The position numbers and the translations under genes were made by a program. Below the pieces are notes generated by a model. It saw nothing but the letters and a program-made list of their open reading frames with translations, did not search any database and had not been told where the DNA came from. This document shows positions 11,690-23,552 of a DNA stretch of 64,000 nucleotides, piece after piece; positions within the stretch are counted from its first letter, which is position 1, and each line of letters opens with the position of its first letter. This DNA is from Rhyacophila brunnea. Its lineage: Eukaryota; Arthropoda; Insecta; Trichoptera; Rhyacophilidae. The stretch is taken from the NCBI GenBank assembly GCA_022495005.1, contig JAGYXB010000968.1, positions 372,001 to 436,000 of the forward strand, read 5' to 3'.

Positions 11690-11757
11690 TTTCAAATACT
11701 GAAATATTTCGCGCCTCCCTGGCAGGAGCTCCCCGGCCCCCCAGATTGAGAAGTACT
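11690..11757 (-). mobile_element. Solitary hAT terminus
   Basis: Read on the minus strand, the end is CAGTACTTCTCAATCTGGGG followed by GGCCGGGGAGCTCC, close to the CAGTGGTTCTCAA-type termini of animal hAT elements. The partner end was not found. It is oriented so that the transposase fragment at 10560-10862 would lie inside. Confidence 0.55.
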
Positions 11758-11844
11758 GGTCTAGACCTATACGCACGGAATAAATTTGAAACATTACGCC
11801 TAGATTTGATTTATGACTATACTATAATCATAATAAAACCCTAG

Positions 11845-13860
11845 TCGAGATGGTTTTAAATGTGCGATTGGGCTTATGTTTGGTATGGGTAGAAGTCTTT
11901 TTTATTAAAATGTAAACCTAACTAGGTTAAACTTTCAAAATGCTAAATTATTATTAGTGGGGTCATCTGAATACCTATATTTTTTTCGTTAATAATAACA
12001 ATACATTTTCAAAGCTTTGCGTATTCTCGAGGAACTCTGATAGAAAATAAAACTACTTAGCGAATGGCATAGATTCAAATCGTTATTAAATTATGTGGAT
12101 TATGTAAGTATCCACATACGATATGACATACTTATTATATACTTATTTATTAGTTTGAGTGAAAATAAGATAATATCAAATAAATTAATCTCACATATCT
12201 ACGCATCTTGATTCTTGACTTGATTGACATCTTGAAATTTTAAACAGTTGACTATTTTAAGATTAATTTATGTAATTGTTTATTGCTTACAATATATTAA
12301 ATAAATACTCACATGTTATAAAATAATTTTGTGCTATCAGCACACACAAAATAATATGTGATTCCAAAGTCAATATTCAATAATACATATCGATAAATAC
12401 GATCTCGTTAGCGATTTAAAACAGTTGATTTTAATTAATTGATTTTTTTAAGAATGTGCCAATAAATATCTGGTAATTATTGAGATGCATCTTCAGTGTT
12501 TGATTAGGAGTAAGTATGAGAATTACTTCAAGTCGGTGGAAGTTTATCTAGATATTGGAAAATTTCATCCTAAATGATGATTAAAACCATTCTATGATAT
12601 TATTATCCCATCCCTACCCAATGAAGGTTGTGATTGAGAAATCTCGAAATAATTATAAGGCCCCAATTTCGAATCTCGAAAAATTAATTTTCCGAAATTC
12701 CGAGATTTATGATTTCTGGAGATATCATGAAAACAATTGTAAGTAGGTCACAAGCCGCCAACTGCAAATAAAGTTTTTTTTTAAATTCCCTCGATTGTGA
12801 TTCTAAACGCGATTTCATAAAAAAATTACCTTAAGAGATTAAAAAAAGACTGAATTGAATTTCTTAAAGACATAAAGAAATGAAAAAAATGGACAAAAAG
12901 GGGTAATTTTGTAATAATGACGATTTTAAGAGAATCTCGATAATTTTCGAGAAAACAATTAATATAATAACAGAAAATAAATCACAAGATTGCAGCACCT
13001 AGATTCAGTTATTCTGCAGAAGTCTATTGTATACTTACTCATATTATGAGAAATAGATAAATATACAAACATATAATAATATTGTATTAGAAAAGTATTG
13101 ATGGCAAGAACTTGAATAATGATGAAATGTTGCCAACATTAAAAATTAAAAACTAAATCTATAGTAGCAGTATTTACAAAATTACATTCAAAAATATATT
13201 TGCAAACAATTTTCAAATATTATTTGTTCCGTTCATTGAAGAACACATCGCTGGCATAAATTTGATTTAAAATACAACTCGTACTGTGAAAAAAATCATA
13301 AACAAATATCTGAAGTATCTGCAAAACTTGATGGAAATATTTAATTTCTAAAATTATTTAATGCAAAACTCTTTTACAATAGCATATAGCTTTTGGAACC
13401 TGGTTTTAAATCATTTTAGATCATTGTCCAGTGTATACCGCCAAAGTCACATTGCCAAAAAATATGCCCGCCACACTTTTCTCCTTCATAAACGTGCTCT
13501 TGATCAGAGGTTAGGGTCGAAAATTCTCGACTTCTTCCTCAAAATTTTTCATGAAATTCTCCCTTATCAGAGCACATGAGCCCTACAATACCACACACTG
13601 CAAGCAAAACAAGTGACGTCAACTATGTATAATAATAATAATATAATAGGTTGTATAGCACGAAGAGCACACACCGCAAATACCTACTACGGAAGAATCA
13701 GAAAAAAATATTCATTACAATAATTTCCCATAAAACTGCCAAGAAGAATTTCTCGAGAATCTCAAGAAACCAATCAACCAATCTATAATAATTGAAAAAC
13801 AAATATTTCTTAACATTTGAATTATCGAACTCGAAAAAAATGAAATTACAATCTATTTTA
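11845..13860. other. AT-rich stretch, no recognised gene
   Basis: The stretch contains several TCTCGA/TTTCGAGA words in both orientations near 12660-12720, 12935-12955 and 13750-13760, and one 72-residue frame (13361-13579) with no recognised family. A similar TCTCGA-rich patch is at 56470-56545. This may be a decayed transposon, but no termini were identified. Confidence 0.5.
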
Positions 13861-14546
13861 CCACGTTTTTATTAGCTCGTATTCTTGTTTGTCCAGTACA
13901 AATTTTTTCTTGTTTGTCCAATACAAATCTTGCAATCGATTTGTAACTAACTTCCTGACTAGCTAGACATTTGAAACTTTTAGAATATATCAGAACACGA
14001 TAACAATGCATTCTTTTAATACCATAATAGAGCCATCTTTAAGCAGAATTGAATTCATTTTCAGTTAATTCTGTTTTGTATGGAAAGTTATTATTGTCGG
14101 TTGCTAAGGGGGTCCTAGCAACTAAATTATTAATATATACGTGCGTTAAGGCTTGTTCGGACTGTTCCAGTGATTTAGTCGAGTAGCGAGTGATTTGGTA
14201 AATAAACGTGTCTGAACAGACAAATTTAGTTCAGTTAATTCTGTTTTGTAAGGAAAGTTATTTCGGAAAAAAATCGTAAAAAAGTAAAACATTATTATTG
14301 GTTGCTAAGGGGGTCCTAGTTATATATATAGTTAGATTATTAATATATACGTGCGTTCTATGGAAATCAATATGAAATGTCAAAATGACATTTCAGTATT
14401 CTATATTTATTCAGTATTTAAAGTATTTTGCACATAAGTACAAAAAAAAAGTATTTATTAATACATAGAATTATCAAGTTTATATGATTCAACAGAAAAT
14501 TTTAAATCGTGGTATATAAAAAGTTCTTTTTATCTTGTAATTATAT
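13861..14546 (+). repeat. Dispersed repeat, opposite orientation to 23355-24440
   Basis: From the CACGTTTTTATTAGCTCG block to the TTCTTTTTATCTTGTAATTA block this region matches the complement of 23355-24440 in order. It lacks the two insertions found in that copy, so it supplies their empty sites. It has its own internal duplication: ggttgctaagggggtcctag occurs at 14100 and again at 14301, each with the same upstream and downstream blocks. No coding capacity was recognised. Confidence 0.8.
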
Positions 14547-15455
14547 CTATTTCTGATCAAAATCCAGTTTTCAACCTTTTATTTTAAATTATACGTAAAG
14601 TGATCAATCACCTTTTTGTGTTTGAATTATTGAATGAATTTTTATCAACCCTTTCTTTCAATCGAATCGACAATAATTGAAATACTTTATCACGAGATTA
14701 TACCGATTAAAACAGCACCTCCTAGATAACAAATTCAATTTAATTTCTATTTCCTCACACAATTCACTGCCACGTAACTTTGTGTACGTTTGTTATGTCA
14801 CGTTCTACACGTGAAACGTGACTGTAAGCAGAACTCCACTATAACAGAGAACACATTGGTAAAAAGAGTAAGCCATTTAAATGAACCATAACAATTACAA
14901 TGACGATGCAAACGTCATTTATTTTAGAACGTTGTCCTGTTGGACTTATTATTATTTAAAAAAAAAACGGACAGTACTACATTATTTGTTTTACCATTGA
15001 AAGTACTAATAGAATTTCCAGTTTTAGAACAAGTAAAACAGTTTTTAAATAATTATTGAACTACAAAATGATGATATGACAAAATTGTGCACACTTTTTC
15101 ATTCATACTTATTTGTTTTCATTGAATTAAGAATACATATTACATAATGTTATTGTTGGTTCATTTTTTTTAAATTCATTAAGCCCTGCCTATATATAAA
15201 ATATCCAAAGTTATGTTTTTGCATTTATAGATAAACGAGTATTTTTTACTATTATCTATTATGGCATGGTTTTCTTAGGATTTAATTGAATTTTAAAAAC
15301 CAACCCACACCATCTGTACACCGTAGTCACAGAACAGATAATAAATAGAATACCGATAGGCTATATTCAATACGCCGCACGTTGAAGCAGGGTTTTTGAA
15401 TGTGTGAGTGTCCTACGAAAATAGAGCACGCATTATACACGTGTAATAGTGTGTG

Positions 15456-18400
15456 GTCAACGGCTGGTCGGCCCCAAGTGGACACATTGACGCCAGTAGA
15501 TGTGTTCATAGCAAAAGTTGGGAAATGCCAAACTGCCAGCAAGTCCCATCTGCTGGCCTCCCCGTGGCGACCTCCGGGCAATGCAGCGTACGCTGTAGCT
15601 AACAGCAGGGGGCGAAGGGCGAGTGACCGGCGCCATAAAACTGGCCTTCTGGCTAAGGGAAGGAAATCCCCGACAGAAAAACCTGGTCGAGCTGACCTTC
15701 AGGGCCCTCGTGGCTCAGGCCTCGGGAGCGCTGGGCTAATCACCTTGCCTCCTTAACCGAAACAGATTAACAAAACACCTACACAGCAGCCTCGGACGAC
15801 AACCGGCTCTGTAAAACGACGACCTTGCATGGAAATGGACAATGAAACAGGTAGAGTAATCCTCTCTAACAACTCGAGTATGCGCATTGGGACATATAAT
15901 GTTCGCACCCTCCATACCCCCGGAAAGGACCTGCACGCCACACGCATCATGCACACCTACGGTGTGGATATCCTAGGGCTGAGCGAAGTGCGCTGGAAAG
16001 GAGCCGGGAGAAAGTTGATTGAGGGTTACTCTATTGTCTACTCAGGTCAGGAGCAATATCATCGCCAGGGAGTGGCAGTGTTGATGTCAAAGAGAGCGGC
16101 CCGTTGCCTCGTGAAATGGGAACCAATCTCGGAGAGACTGATACGTGCCTCCTTCAAGACGCCTGGTAGCTCATTGACCGTCTTTCAGTGCTACGCCCCC
16201 ACTGAGGATGCCGACGCGCAGACAAAGGATGCTTTTTACGATTCTCTCCACGCGGCAGTCTCCGCCATCCCCCGAAGAGACCGCGTGATTGTAATGGGGG
16301 ATTATAATGCGAGAGTAGGAGCAGACCCGGTGTTTGGCCCCACGGTGATGGGACGACACGGCCTCGGTGACCCCAACGATAATGGTGAGCGGCTCGTAGA
16401 ATTCGCCACTCTGAACGAGCTTGCAATCGGAGGCACTGTTTTTCCCCACAAAGACATTCACAAATATACGCGGACGTCTCCTGATGGACGCACGAGGACG
16501 CAGATTGACCACTTCTTATACAGCTTGAAGCACCGAAAGGAACTTCTCGACGTGCGTACTTACAGAGGCGCCGATATCCATAGCGATCATGAGTTACTTA
16601 TTGGAAACATCCGAGTAAAACTCAGTCGCCAGGCGAGGCCTCCAAAGTGCGAACGAATTGACGTTGAGAAGCTCCGACGCCGAAGAATTCGGACCGACTT
16701 CGAAACTGCTGTACGAGATAGTGTAGATCGTATCTACGAGCGGCACAAATCTGAATCCGACCTCATTGAGGCGGACTGGAGCCTCATAAAGAGTGCGATT
16801 GTGTCGTCGGCTCGTACCGTCCTTTGTACCAGAAGGAGTGAGCAGCCAAAGTGGATGTCTGACGAAACGTGGGTTGAAATTGGTGAACGAGCCAGGCTGA
16901 AAGCCCTGAGAGACGAGGAGACAGACCCCGACCGAACCGAGGACTGCCGGACTGACTACCAGACCCAAGACAGGGTAGTCAAACGATCCGCGCGGTTGGA
17001 CAAGCGCAATTTTATGAACTGGCAAATTGAAGCGGCAGAGGAGGCAGCAAGCAGAAATGACACCAGGAAACTCTTCCGAATCACCCGTGAAGTCTGCGGC
17101 AGGCGACCACCGACTCCCGGAGCCATTCGTGGTCCCAGTGGAGTAATAGAGTCTGACGCAGAATGCGTCAAGAAGATTTGGAAGAATCATTTCTGCGGAG
17201 TGCTGAACCGCCCACCCCCTTTGGATCCCTTTGATATATCTGCGGAAGCTTTATTTTTGGACATTCCCCGAGCAACCGACATTTCCGATTGCCCACCCAC
17301 GCACACCGAGATAAAATCGGCTGTGAAAAGGCTCAAGAACGGAAAGGCACCGGGGGGAGACGGGATTCATCCTGAATTCCTCAAGTACAGCTTGAGCGCA
17401 ATCCTGCACCCTATGTTTCATCTGGTGACAAAGGTGTGGGAAAAAGAGCGCTGCCCAAGGGACTGGGTGAACGGTGAAATCATCACACTTCTTAAAAAAG
17501 GTGACCCTCTAAGCCGCGACAATTACCGAGGCATTACGCTACTCAGTGTTCCGGGAAAGATTTTGGCAAACATCATTTTGATGAGAATAAGGGACCCAAT
17601 AATGCACGTCCTCAGGAAAAACCAAGCCGGGTTTCTACCTGGTCGAGCGTGTGCAGACCAAATCCACAACCTTCGATGTCTTCTCCAGCAGAGCCATGAG
17701 TTGAACAGTCCGATGGCCTGCTGTTTTGTGGATTATGAGAAGGCTTTCGACAGTCCGCACCGCCCCTCCCTCTGGATGATACTGGGAGCATACGGGATCT
17801 CTCCCAAGATCATTGCCATAATCAAAAGCCTGCACGAGAATAGCGAATGCTGTGTCAGAATTGGAGACACTGTCACGGAATGGTTCGGGGTCACGACCGG
17901 AGTCAGACAGGGCTGTGTCCTTGCACCGTTTCTCTTTATCATTCTCTTTGACTTTCTACTACGGAAGTCAATACCACCCGACCGAGGCATACCTGTTACC
18001 CCCACGGTGAAGCTATGCGACCTAGAATACGCCGATGACGCTGTCCTATTCGACAACCCAATCGAGGGCATTCAAGAGACAATCTACAGGTTGCATAACA
18101 ACTCCTCTCGCGTTGGTTTGAAAATCAACGCGAAGAAAACCAACGTCTTGTGCAATAGCACCTGTCCTGATCCAGATTTCCCTCTGATTAGCGATGGACA
18201 AAACATCGAGAGCGTCGATAGCTTCAAGTACCTGGGGGTACACATCACGGGAGATGGCATTTTGCAGAAAGAGCTCGCTATCCGAATGGGAATGGCTGGA
18301 GCAACATTCAACTCGATGCGAAATGTCTGGGACTCACGATTGTACTCGGTCAAAACCAAATGCTGCCTATTCGACGCTTGCATTCTGACGGTGCTGCTTT

Positions 18401-18826
18401 ACGGTAGCGAATCATGGCACCTTACTAAGGCTCAGAGCAACCGTATACCGAGCTTCGAAAACAGATGTTTGCGACGAATACTGGGTGTGCGGTGGTATGA
18501 CTTTAGGAGCAACGAGGAGATAAGAGAACGCACCAAGCAGCCTCTCATCACGCTGAAAGTGAAGAGGCGACGTTGGACCTGGCTCGGCCACGTGCTGCGG
18601 ATGCCAGAAGAGAACTTCAACCTGGCTTGCCCGTTCTTCAAGCTGACCGGATTCCGGCGTCCTGGAAGGCCGCTAAATACAATCTACAGAGTGTATACGG
18701 CGGAGCTACGGGATGCTGGTTTGACCTGGAACGAAGCAAGAAGACTGGCGAGCGACAGGGATTCTTGGAGGCGCCGCGTGGTGTCCATATGCTCCAGTTA
18801 AGGGGCGGATATGGGCAAAGAAGAAG
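15456..18826 (+). mobile_element. Full-length RTE-like non-LTR retrotransposon
   Basis: A 10-bp duplication ATAGTGTGTG occurs at 15446-15455 and again at 18827-18836. Uninterrupted MITE copies carry the sequence once, so the 3371-bp insert can be delimited exactly. It has a GC-rich 5' region of about 370 bp, one large ORF (15829-18801), and only 25 bp after the stop, ending GGGCAAAGAAGAAG. A very short 3' UTR ending in a simple repeat rather than poly-A is typical of the RTE group. The GC-rich content contrasts sharply with the AT-rich flanks. Confidence 0.93.
15829..18801 (+). CDS. Non-LTR retrotransposon endonuclease/reverse transcriptase (RTE-like)
   Basis: This 990-residue polyprotein nicks target DNA and copies its own RNA at the nick. 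Residues about 19-265 form an APE-type endonuclease: GTYNVRTL (N24), SEVRWKG (E53), MGDYNARVG (D158, N160), QIDHFL (D227), SDHELL (D253, H254). Residues about 490-860 form the reverse transcriptase: LKNGKAPGGDG, NYRGITLLSV, QAGFLPGR, FVDYEKAFDS (D635), GVRQGCVLAPFLF and the catalytic YADD at 734-737. The tail keeps CLRRILGV and RRRWTWLGHVLRM (to about 925). All key residues are present and the frame is unbroken, so the enzyme may be functional. ATG 15829 starts 18 codons before the endonuclease core; the true start could differ. Similar proteins are often labelled 'craniofacial development protein 2-like' in databases. Clade placement as RTE-like is from motifs only. Confidence 0.93.
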   Translation: MEMDNETGRVILSNNSSMRIGTYNVRTLHTPGKDLHATRIMHTYGVDILGLSEVRWKGAGRKLIEGYSIVYSGQEQYHRQGVAVLMSKRAARCLVKWEPISERLIRASFKTPGSSLTVFQCYAPTEDADAQTKDAFYDSLHAAVSAIPRRDRVIVMGDYNARVGADPVFGPTVMGRHGLGDPNDNGERLVEFATLNELAIGGTVFPHKDIHKYTRTSPDGRTRTQIDHFLYSLKHRKELLDVRTYRGADIHSDHELLIGNIRVKLSRQARPPKCERIDVEKLRRRRIRTDFETAVRDSVDRIYERHKSESDLIEADWSLIKSAIVSSARTVLCTRRSEQPKWMSDETWVEIGERARLKALRDEETDPDRTEDCRTDYQTQDRVVKRSARLDKRNFMNWQIEAAEEAASRNDTRKLFRITREVCGRRPPTPGAIRGPSGVIESDAECVKKIWKNHFCGVLNRPPPLDPFDISAEALFLDIPRATDISDCPPTHTEIKSAVKRLKNGKAPGGDGIHPEFLKYSLSAILHPMFHLVTKVWEKERCPRDWVNGEIITLLKKGDPLSRDNYRGITLLSVPGKILANIILMRIRDPIMHVLRKNQAGFLPGRACADQIHNLRCLLQQSHELNSPMACCFVDYEKAFDSPHRPSLWMILGAYGISPKIIAIIKSLHENSECCVRIGDTVTEWFGVTTGVRQGCVLAPFLFIILFDFLLRKSIPPDRGIPVTPTVKLCDLEYADDAVLFDNPIEGIQETIYRLHNNSSRVGLKINAKKTNVLCNSTCPDPDFPLISDGQNIESVDSFKYLGVHITGDGILQKELAIRMGMAGATFNSMRNVWDSRLYSVKTKCCLFDACILTVLLYGSESWHLTKAQSNRIPSFENRCLRRILGVRWYDFRSNEEIRERTKQPLITLKVKRRRWTWLGHVLRMPEENFNLACPFFKLTGFRRPGRPLNTIYRVYTAELRDAGLTWNEARRLASDRDSWRRRVVSICSS

Positions 18827-19123
18827 ATAGTGTGTGTAATACACCAACATTAAATGAGCGTAAATGCATAAACCGAGAGCAGTTTTTAGTATTCGACGTA
18901 CAACGTATTCTTGACTCGTGTGTAAACTCTTCCTTACTCGAGACGGTTACCTGCTATCGCCTTACCCGTTGGGTATTTCAGTTCCCATTATTTCTGAGTT
19001 CCCTGACCGTAGTCTTATTTCAATGAAAACAAATACGTATGACTGACAAAGTTTAGTATGCACTATTTATGGCAGATCGAGTCTACCTTCACCTTTCGCC
19101 ACTGAGAAAAACACAGTATATAT

Positions 19124-19473
19124 CATTGGCCCCACACGAAGGTGGCTGATAGGATTCTAGCCATGGTGCCCGAGCATATGGAGGGAGGGAAGATGGCGTG
19201 TCGGGTCGACCAGCTAAGTGAAATAAACACGCATCGAAAATTTGCTTTAATAGCCGGCGGTGTTATTGTACTTCAAGAATATTAAAATTTATAGTATGTG
19301 TTTGTGCGTTGCAATTTGATGTGATATGATGACTAATATATTTAAATGCTAATTCAATTGTAGAATTTGGGAAACGCTACTGTAGAGCATCACACTGCCC
19401 TTGACCTTGCCGATAAATAGGTATACCCGATAAAGATCCGCCCTGGGGGGCCGCTTCGGGATGTTGGGTCATG
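19124..19473 (+). mobile_element. CATGGCCCCC-family MITE, diverged copy
   Basis: The element starts CATTGGCCCCACACG and ends CGGGATGTTGGGTCATG. Flanks are GTATATAT and GTGTATAC (6 of 8). The interior keeps GTCGACCAGCTAAGTGA and GAAACGCTACTGTAGAGC. Confidence 0.75.
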
Positions 19474-19571
19474 GTGTATACTGTATGTATTTTCTGGTCT
19501 AATGGTATTCAGCATAATCCTTCATTCATAATTTTCTCCACAATCTTAAACGCCTGCAGGATATACTACTT

Positions 19572-19934
19572 CGCATAGTGACGTCTCTAGGCAAAATGCA
19601 ATAGTCCTTTGCAGATCTAGAATATCCTCCCCTTTAATTTTTCGTAACTTTGTACCTATTTTATAATTTTCGACTACCTTAAATCGACAAATACCTACAC
19701 GAAAAATCTTTAAATTGTTTTTCACGCCATCTATCGAGAATTAACATAGACTAGTAAGTTTTAGTGAAATATATTATGTTATTATAAATAATAAAATAGA
19801 ATATTTTATGTTCAGTAAATTACTGAAGATGAAACAAAATTCAAATTCAAGTCCCGTAAATATGACTGCCGTAGGACTTTATTTCACTTACCAACCATAG
19901 CCTACTTTCCTACAACAGACATCCTTCGCCACTG
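19572..19934. repeat. Mixed repeat with CAGTGACGTCC- and CAGTGGCGAAG-type ends
   Basis: The left side (AGTGACGTCTCTAGGCAAAATG) resembles one terminus of the 27854 and 39872 elements and is shared with 39470-39650, including a downstream TTTTCGACTA...AATCTTTAAATTG block. The right side ends CATCCTTCGCCACTG, the terminus of the 2851 family. No matching flank duplication is visible, so this is probably a fusion or two truncated repeats. Confidence 0.5.
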
Positions 19935-20744
19935 CAATATTATCCTTTTATCATATTCTGTGAGTGTCCAACATTTTGTGCCAAAAGTTTCCAAATTCAC
20001 TTTAAGTCAAGGCACCTCAGAAAAAAGACTTTGGTATATGTCGGTATAAGCCTAATCAATGATTACCGCGAAGAGAAGAGAAGTATCCACATGTTATCCA
20101 AGTCTGAAATAAGCGATTACAGCACACGCCTGTAACGACCGGAATTAAGCACAATAGTGTATGTGAAAAAGTAAATCTGCGATGAATAATTGTGTCGTGG
20201 ATACAATAAAATAATAATGTGAACAAAAAGCAAGCAGCTGGGACCGAAGCAACAAACGAAAGTGAAAAGTGGCGAGCCGCTCCAATGGACAAGTGGATCA
20301 CACGCCTTGTCGACACACTGCTTGGATTGTGGCGCCCAATACGTGGCGCGGGATGGATTTTCTTATATAGTGCTTAGTTACCTACTTAACTGGTGCTACA
20401 AACCATCTACGTTGACAATAATTTTCTCTAATATGACTCTTCTCTCTCCATGATGACAAATTAACGCTTTCTGCAGCCCCTATTCGCATCGTTTACATAT
20501 AGTTGATCGCTTGTCTAAATTCTCTCGTGGACCCAATGTATAACTTTTGATCTCTCACATCTTGCAATGTGACCTGTCACTATTCGTTTTAGAACAGATA
20601 AGTGAGAAAAACACACATGTGACTGTCATCTTTGTGAAGAATTGCATTGACTTAAATATGATTTTAATTATGAAGAATGGATCTACGGTGATATTTGATC
20701 CTGTTCCTGTTTGATATAAACTCTTCTGCACAAAAAATCAATGT

Positions 20745-21145
20745 AGGTATATAGAGTGATGAATGCTGGGCACTCAGAAAACTATACCAAAGAAATATGG
20801 ATATATTTGAGTAGGGTGATTATTAAGAAGATTCTTTGAGGCTATTCAAGAAGATGGAATCTGGAGGTTGAGGTATAATGAGAAGCCGTATATACTTTAT
20901 GGGGGGGGAAAGATCACGTGGCATGTGAAAACGCGGAGACTTCGCTTGATCAGCCACGTGCATAAAGTGCCAATGGAGTTACCAGTAAGTCTTGTTTTGT
21001 ATGCATTCCCTGAGAACACAAGAAGCGCCACTGAAGATTTAAGAATTCTCAGCCAAAGTGACTAAAGAGTGTCCAAGATGGAGGAAGTTTTTGAAGGAGG
21101 CCAAGACCCGCGAAGGGTTGTAGTGCCATAAATAATGATGATACA
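20745..21145 (+). pseudogene. Non-LTR reverse transcriptase C-terminal relic
   Basis: Shifting frames give AGHSENYTKEIWIY, TWHVKTRRLRLISHVHKVPM and WRKFLKEAKTREGL, ending in TTGTAGTGCCATAAATAATGATGAT-type sequence. The arrangement 'RRLR..GHV.RMP' followed by 'W....EAKT..GL' and a simple-repeat tail is that of the C-terminus of non-LTR elements encoding a single EN-RT protein. It is broken by several stops. Confidence 0.65.
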
Positions 21146-21149
21146 TTAT

Positions 21150-23350
21150 AAGTAAACAGTTCCAAAAGAATACCATAACCAAAAACCAATGAATAGTGCA
21201 GTTAGTAGTTAGTGTAGTTGATTTTATGGTCAACTGTTGTCATTAGTTTTAACTGTACAACTATGATAATATGCAATATACCCATCATTAATAGTACTGA
21301 AAGTTGTCATAGTTTGGTGTTGATTTTATCATTGATCTGAATTAAATAGTCGAAAGGATCTACAGTAAATGAATGTTTAGAACCAGTGCGAAAAACGATT
21401 TTCTTGAGAGAAAAAAGGTAATTAACTGTTTTATGTAATCGCTACTCGCTACTTACCAAAACGTGTCGAAATTCACAATTTATTTATGATAGCTTAATTA
21501 GAATTTTGTTGTAACAAGCAGAAAAAACGCCATTTCCTTCATTAAGATTTGAATAAAATTTGTAGCCGTAAGTAAACACTAAAGAAATTCAATCAGTGCA
21601 ATAATAGTGCAGTAGATCCATCCGGGCAGAATCGTCCGGAAAAAATCTCATTATTAACCAATATAATGTTTAAATAAATTAGATCAACGGGCGGACGTTC
21701 ATTATTATAATGATTAAAACAGTAATGTATATCGGTCATTGTTTAATATTGGCATTAGTTATCGATCCAAAATACTTTTTAGCATTAAAATAAAATAGCA
21801 TTTGTTTGATAAGTATATTATTATTGCATTTGCATAATCATCATCAGAAAGACCATATTTTTACAACTCTTATACACTCCCTCCCAAAGCCTGAATAAAA
21901 ACGAGCCATGAGTGCAAGAGAGAAAGCATTTGGCACGCTTATAGCTCCGCAATATGCAATAGAGTAAGATAGCATTTCTACGGCTGAATTAAATATTTTT
22001 TGTAAACGTTGCCGGTAAATATTGATTGAATGACTACAATCATTTAAAAACTGCGAGCACATGTTACTGATATGCATTGTTTTTATGTAATATAATGTTT
22101 GTGGTAATTATTTTTACTAATATTTTATTAATACCTATGTTGTGTTTAAATTTTGTACCCGTACTGGCTTCATTTTGCCTCTTTATATTATTACTCTGAG
22201 CTCCCTCCTCATGTATTGCTCAAAATCTTGGGTGCTGACAAAGTGATAAAAATACCTTGTCATATTTGAGCGTGAAGTGCTTCGCCAAATCTATGATCCT
22301 GCTAATAGCCAAGGATTATTAAGATGTGTGTAGCACAATTAACAACATAAAATTTATCGAAATGTCATTTCGTAGGTGAGTAACGTAACCGTCAGACTGT
22401 CTATGGATATGCCAGATAAGCGATACAGTTTCAGAAATTCAGCTATTCGCAATAATCTGGTTATTAAATGTATTCAGGTTTTTATACCAGTAGTTAGTTA
22501 TCGTCCATAACAGTACTCATAGTACTCATGGGTGCGCCAAGCAGGGGTGTTGAGAGGGAGGGGGTGCGAAACACCCAGGCGGCAGAATTCAGGAGGCGGC
22601 AAAAGTCCGAAAAAGCATTTTAATATTGCATAAAATGAACTTTATGATGGAAAAATCCAATTTTCCTCCGTGCCATTAAAAAAAAAAAAAAAACAATTTA
22701 TATTATAATTCAGAATGTTATATTATTCAATTGGTTATTAAAAATATTTGTTAGGGGGAGTAGTGTTGGCTGGCACCTGGAAGGCAGTCCCTGGCAGTAG
22801 TAATGAGAAGGGTCGTCATATCGAAAGAAAAAAGTATCTATACGTCTTGGTATCAGTGGCGTATCGAATGAAAATATCGATACCGGAATAGCAACACCTT
22901 TAAAATATTATAAAAATGCAGGATTTTTAAAATAATAATCATGATATAATACTAAATTTCAGGATGACTATTTTTTAACAAAATTTCTGTCATCAAACGT
23001 TGGTACAAAAGTTTTGTAAATAACATTGGTAATTTCATCCCATTTCATACATGTCATATTTTTCTCTTAATAGTCATGCTTCAAACATTGGAAAATGATA
23101 AATTATATAATATAATATTTTATGTGCGGCCCAAGACAATTCCTTTTCACTCTATCTGACTCAGGGAAACTAAAAGGTTGGACACATATTATGACATAGA
23201 TAATTGAGCGAATAAAAAATGTGGAAATATTAATAAAAAAAATATAATAACACTACTGTCATTAGATAACATTAAAAATAATAGGTATGTATTACCTCCT
23301 CTTATAAAACTGGGGGATTTTTCACGGACTTGCCATGCATTTGACTAATA
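21150..23350. other. AT-rich stretch with fragmentary repeats
   Basis: No gene was recognised. A GC-rich patch at 22540-22605 (CAGGGGTGTTGAGAGGGAGG, GGCGGCAGAATTCAGGAGGC) resembles a transposon end, but no partner was found. A 14-A run lies at about 22679-22692. Confidence 0.5.
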
Positions 23351-23552
23351 TCTTAATAATTACAAGATAAAAAGAACTTTTTATATACCACGTTTTTAAA
23401 TTTTCTGTTGAATCATATAAACTTGACAATCCTATGTATTAATAAAAACTTTTTATTGTACTTGATAGAATTACTGAATAAATATTATAGAATATTGAAA
23501 TGTCATTTTGACATTTCATATTGATTTCCATAGTAACGCACGTATATATTAA

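Larger units (their letters stand above)
15328..19005 (+). mobile_element. CAGGGAACTC-family MITE split by the RTE element
   Basis: The element starts CACAGAACAGATAATAAA and ends TTTCTGAGTTCCCTG. Exact 8-bp flanks ACCGTAGT lie at 15320-15327 and 19006-19013. Outer parts 15328-15455 and 18837-19005 match the uninterrupted copies at 992-1301 and 38638-38943. The retrotransposon 15456-18826 sits between them. Confidence 0.92.
15075..19104 (+). repeat. CAGTGGCGAAG-family hAT-like repeat, outermost layer of a nest
   Basis: Left of the inner MITE, 15075-15319 carries the family blocks (CTTATTTGTTTTCATTGAA, AAGCCCTGCCTA). Right of it, 19014-19104 carries TTCAATGAAAACAAATACG and ends in ACCTTTCGCCACTG. 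Together they match the 2851-3416 copy interrupted once. The extreme left terminus is missing, so no target duplication can be checked. Confidence 0.7.

Noticed and set aside
13361..13579. 72-residue frame in the TCTCGA-rich region
   Set aside because: No recognisable domain and no paired transposon ends, so it was not called as a gene.
15400..15756. 118-residue frame upstream of the RTE ORF
   Set aside because: It begins in the host MITE and crosses the insertion junction at 15456, so it cannot be a native element gene.
16154..18850. Several 65-198-residue frames on both strands within the RTE ORF
   Set aside because: They overlap the 990-codon endonuclease/reverse transcriptase in other frames and are shadows of its GC-rich codons.
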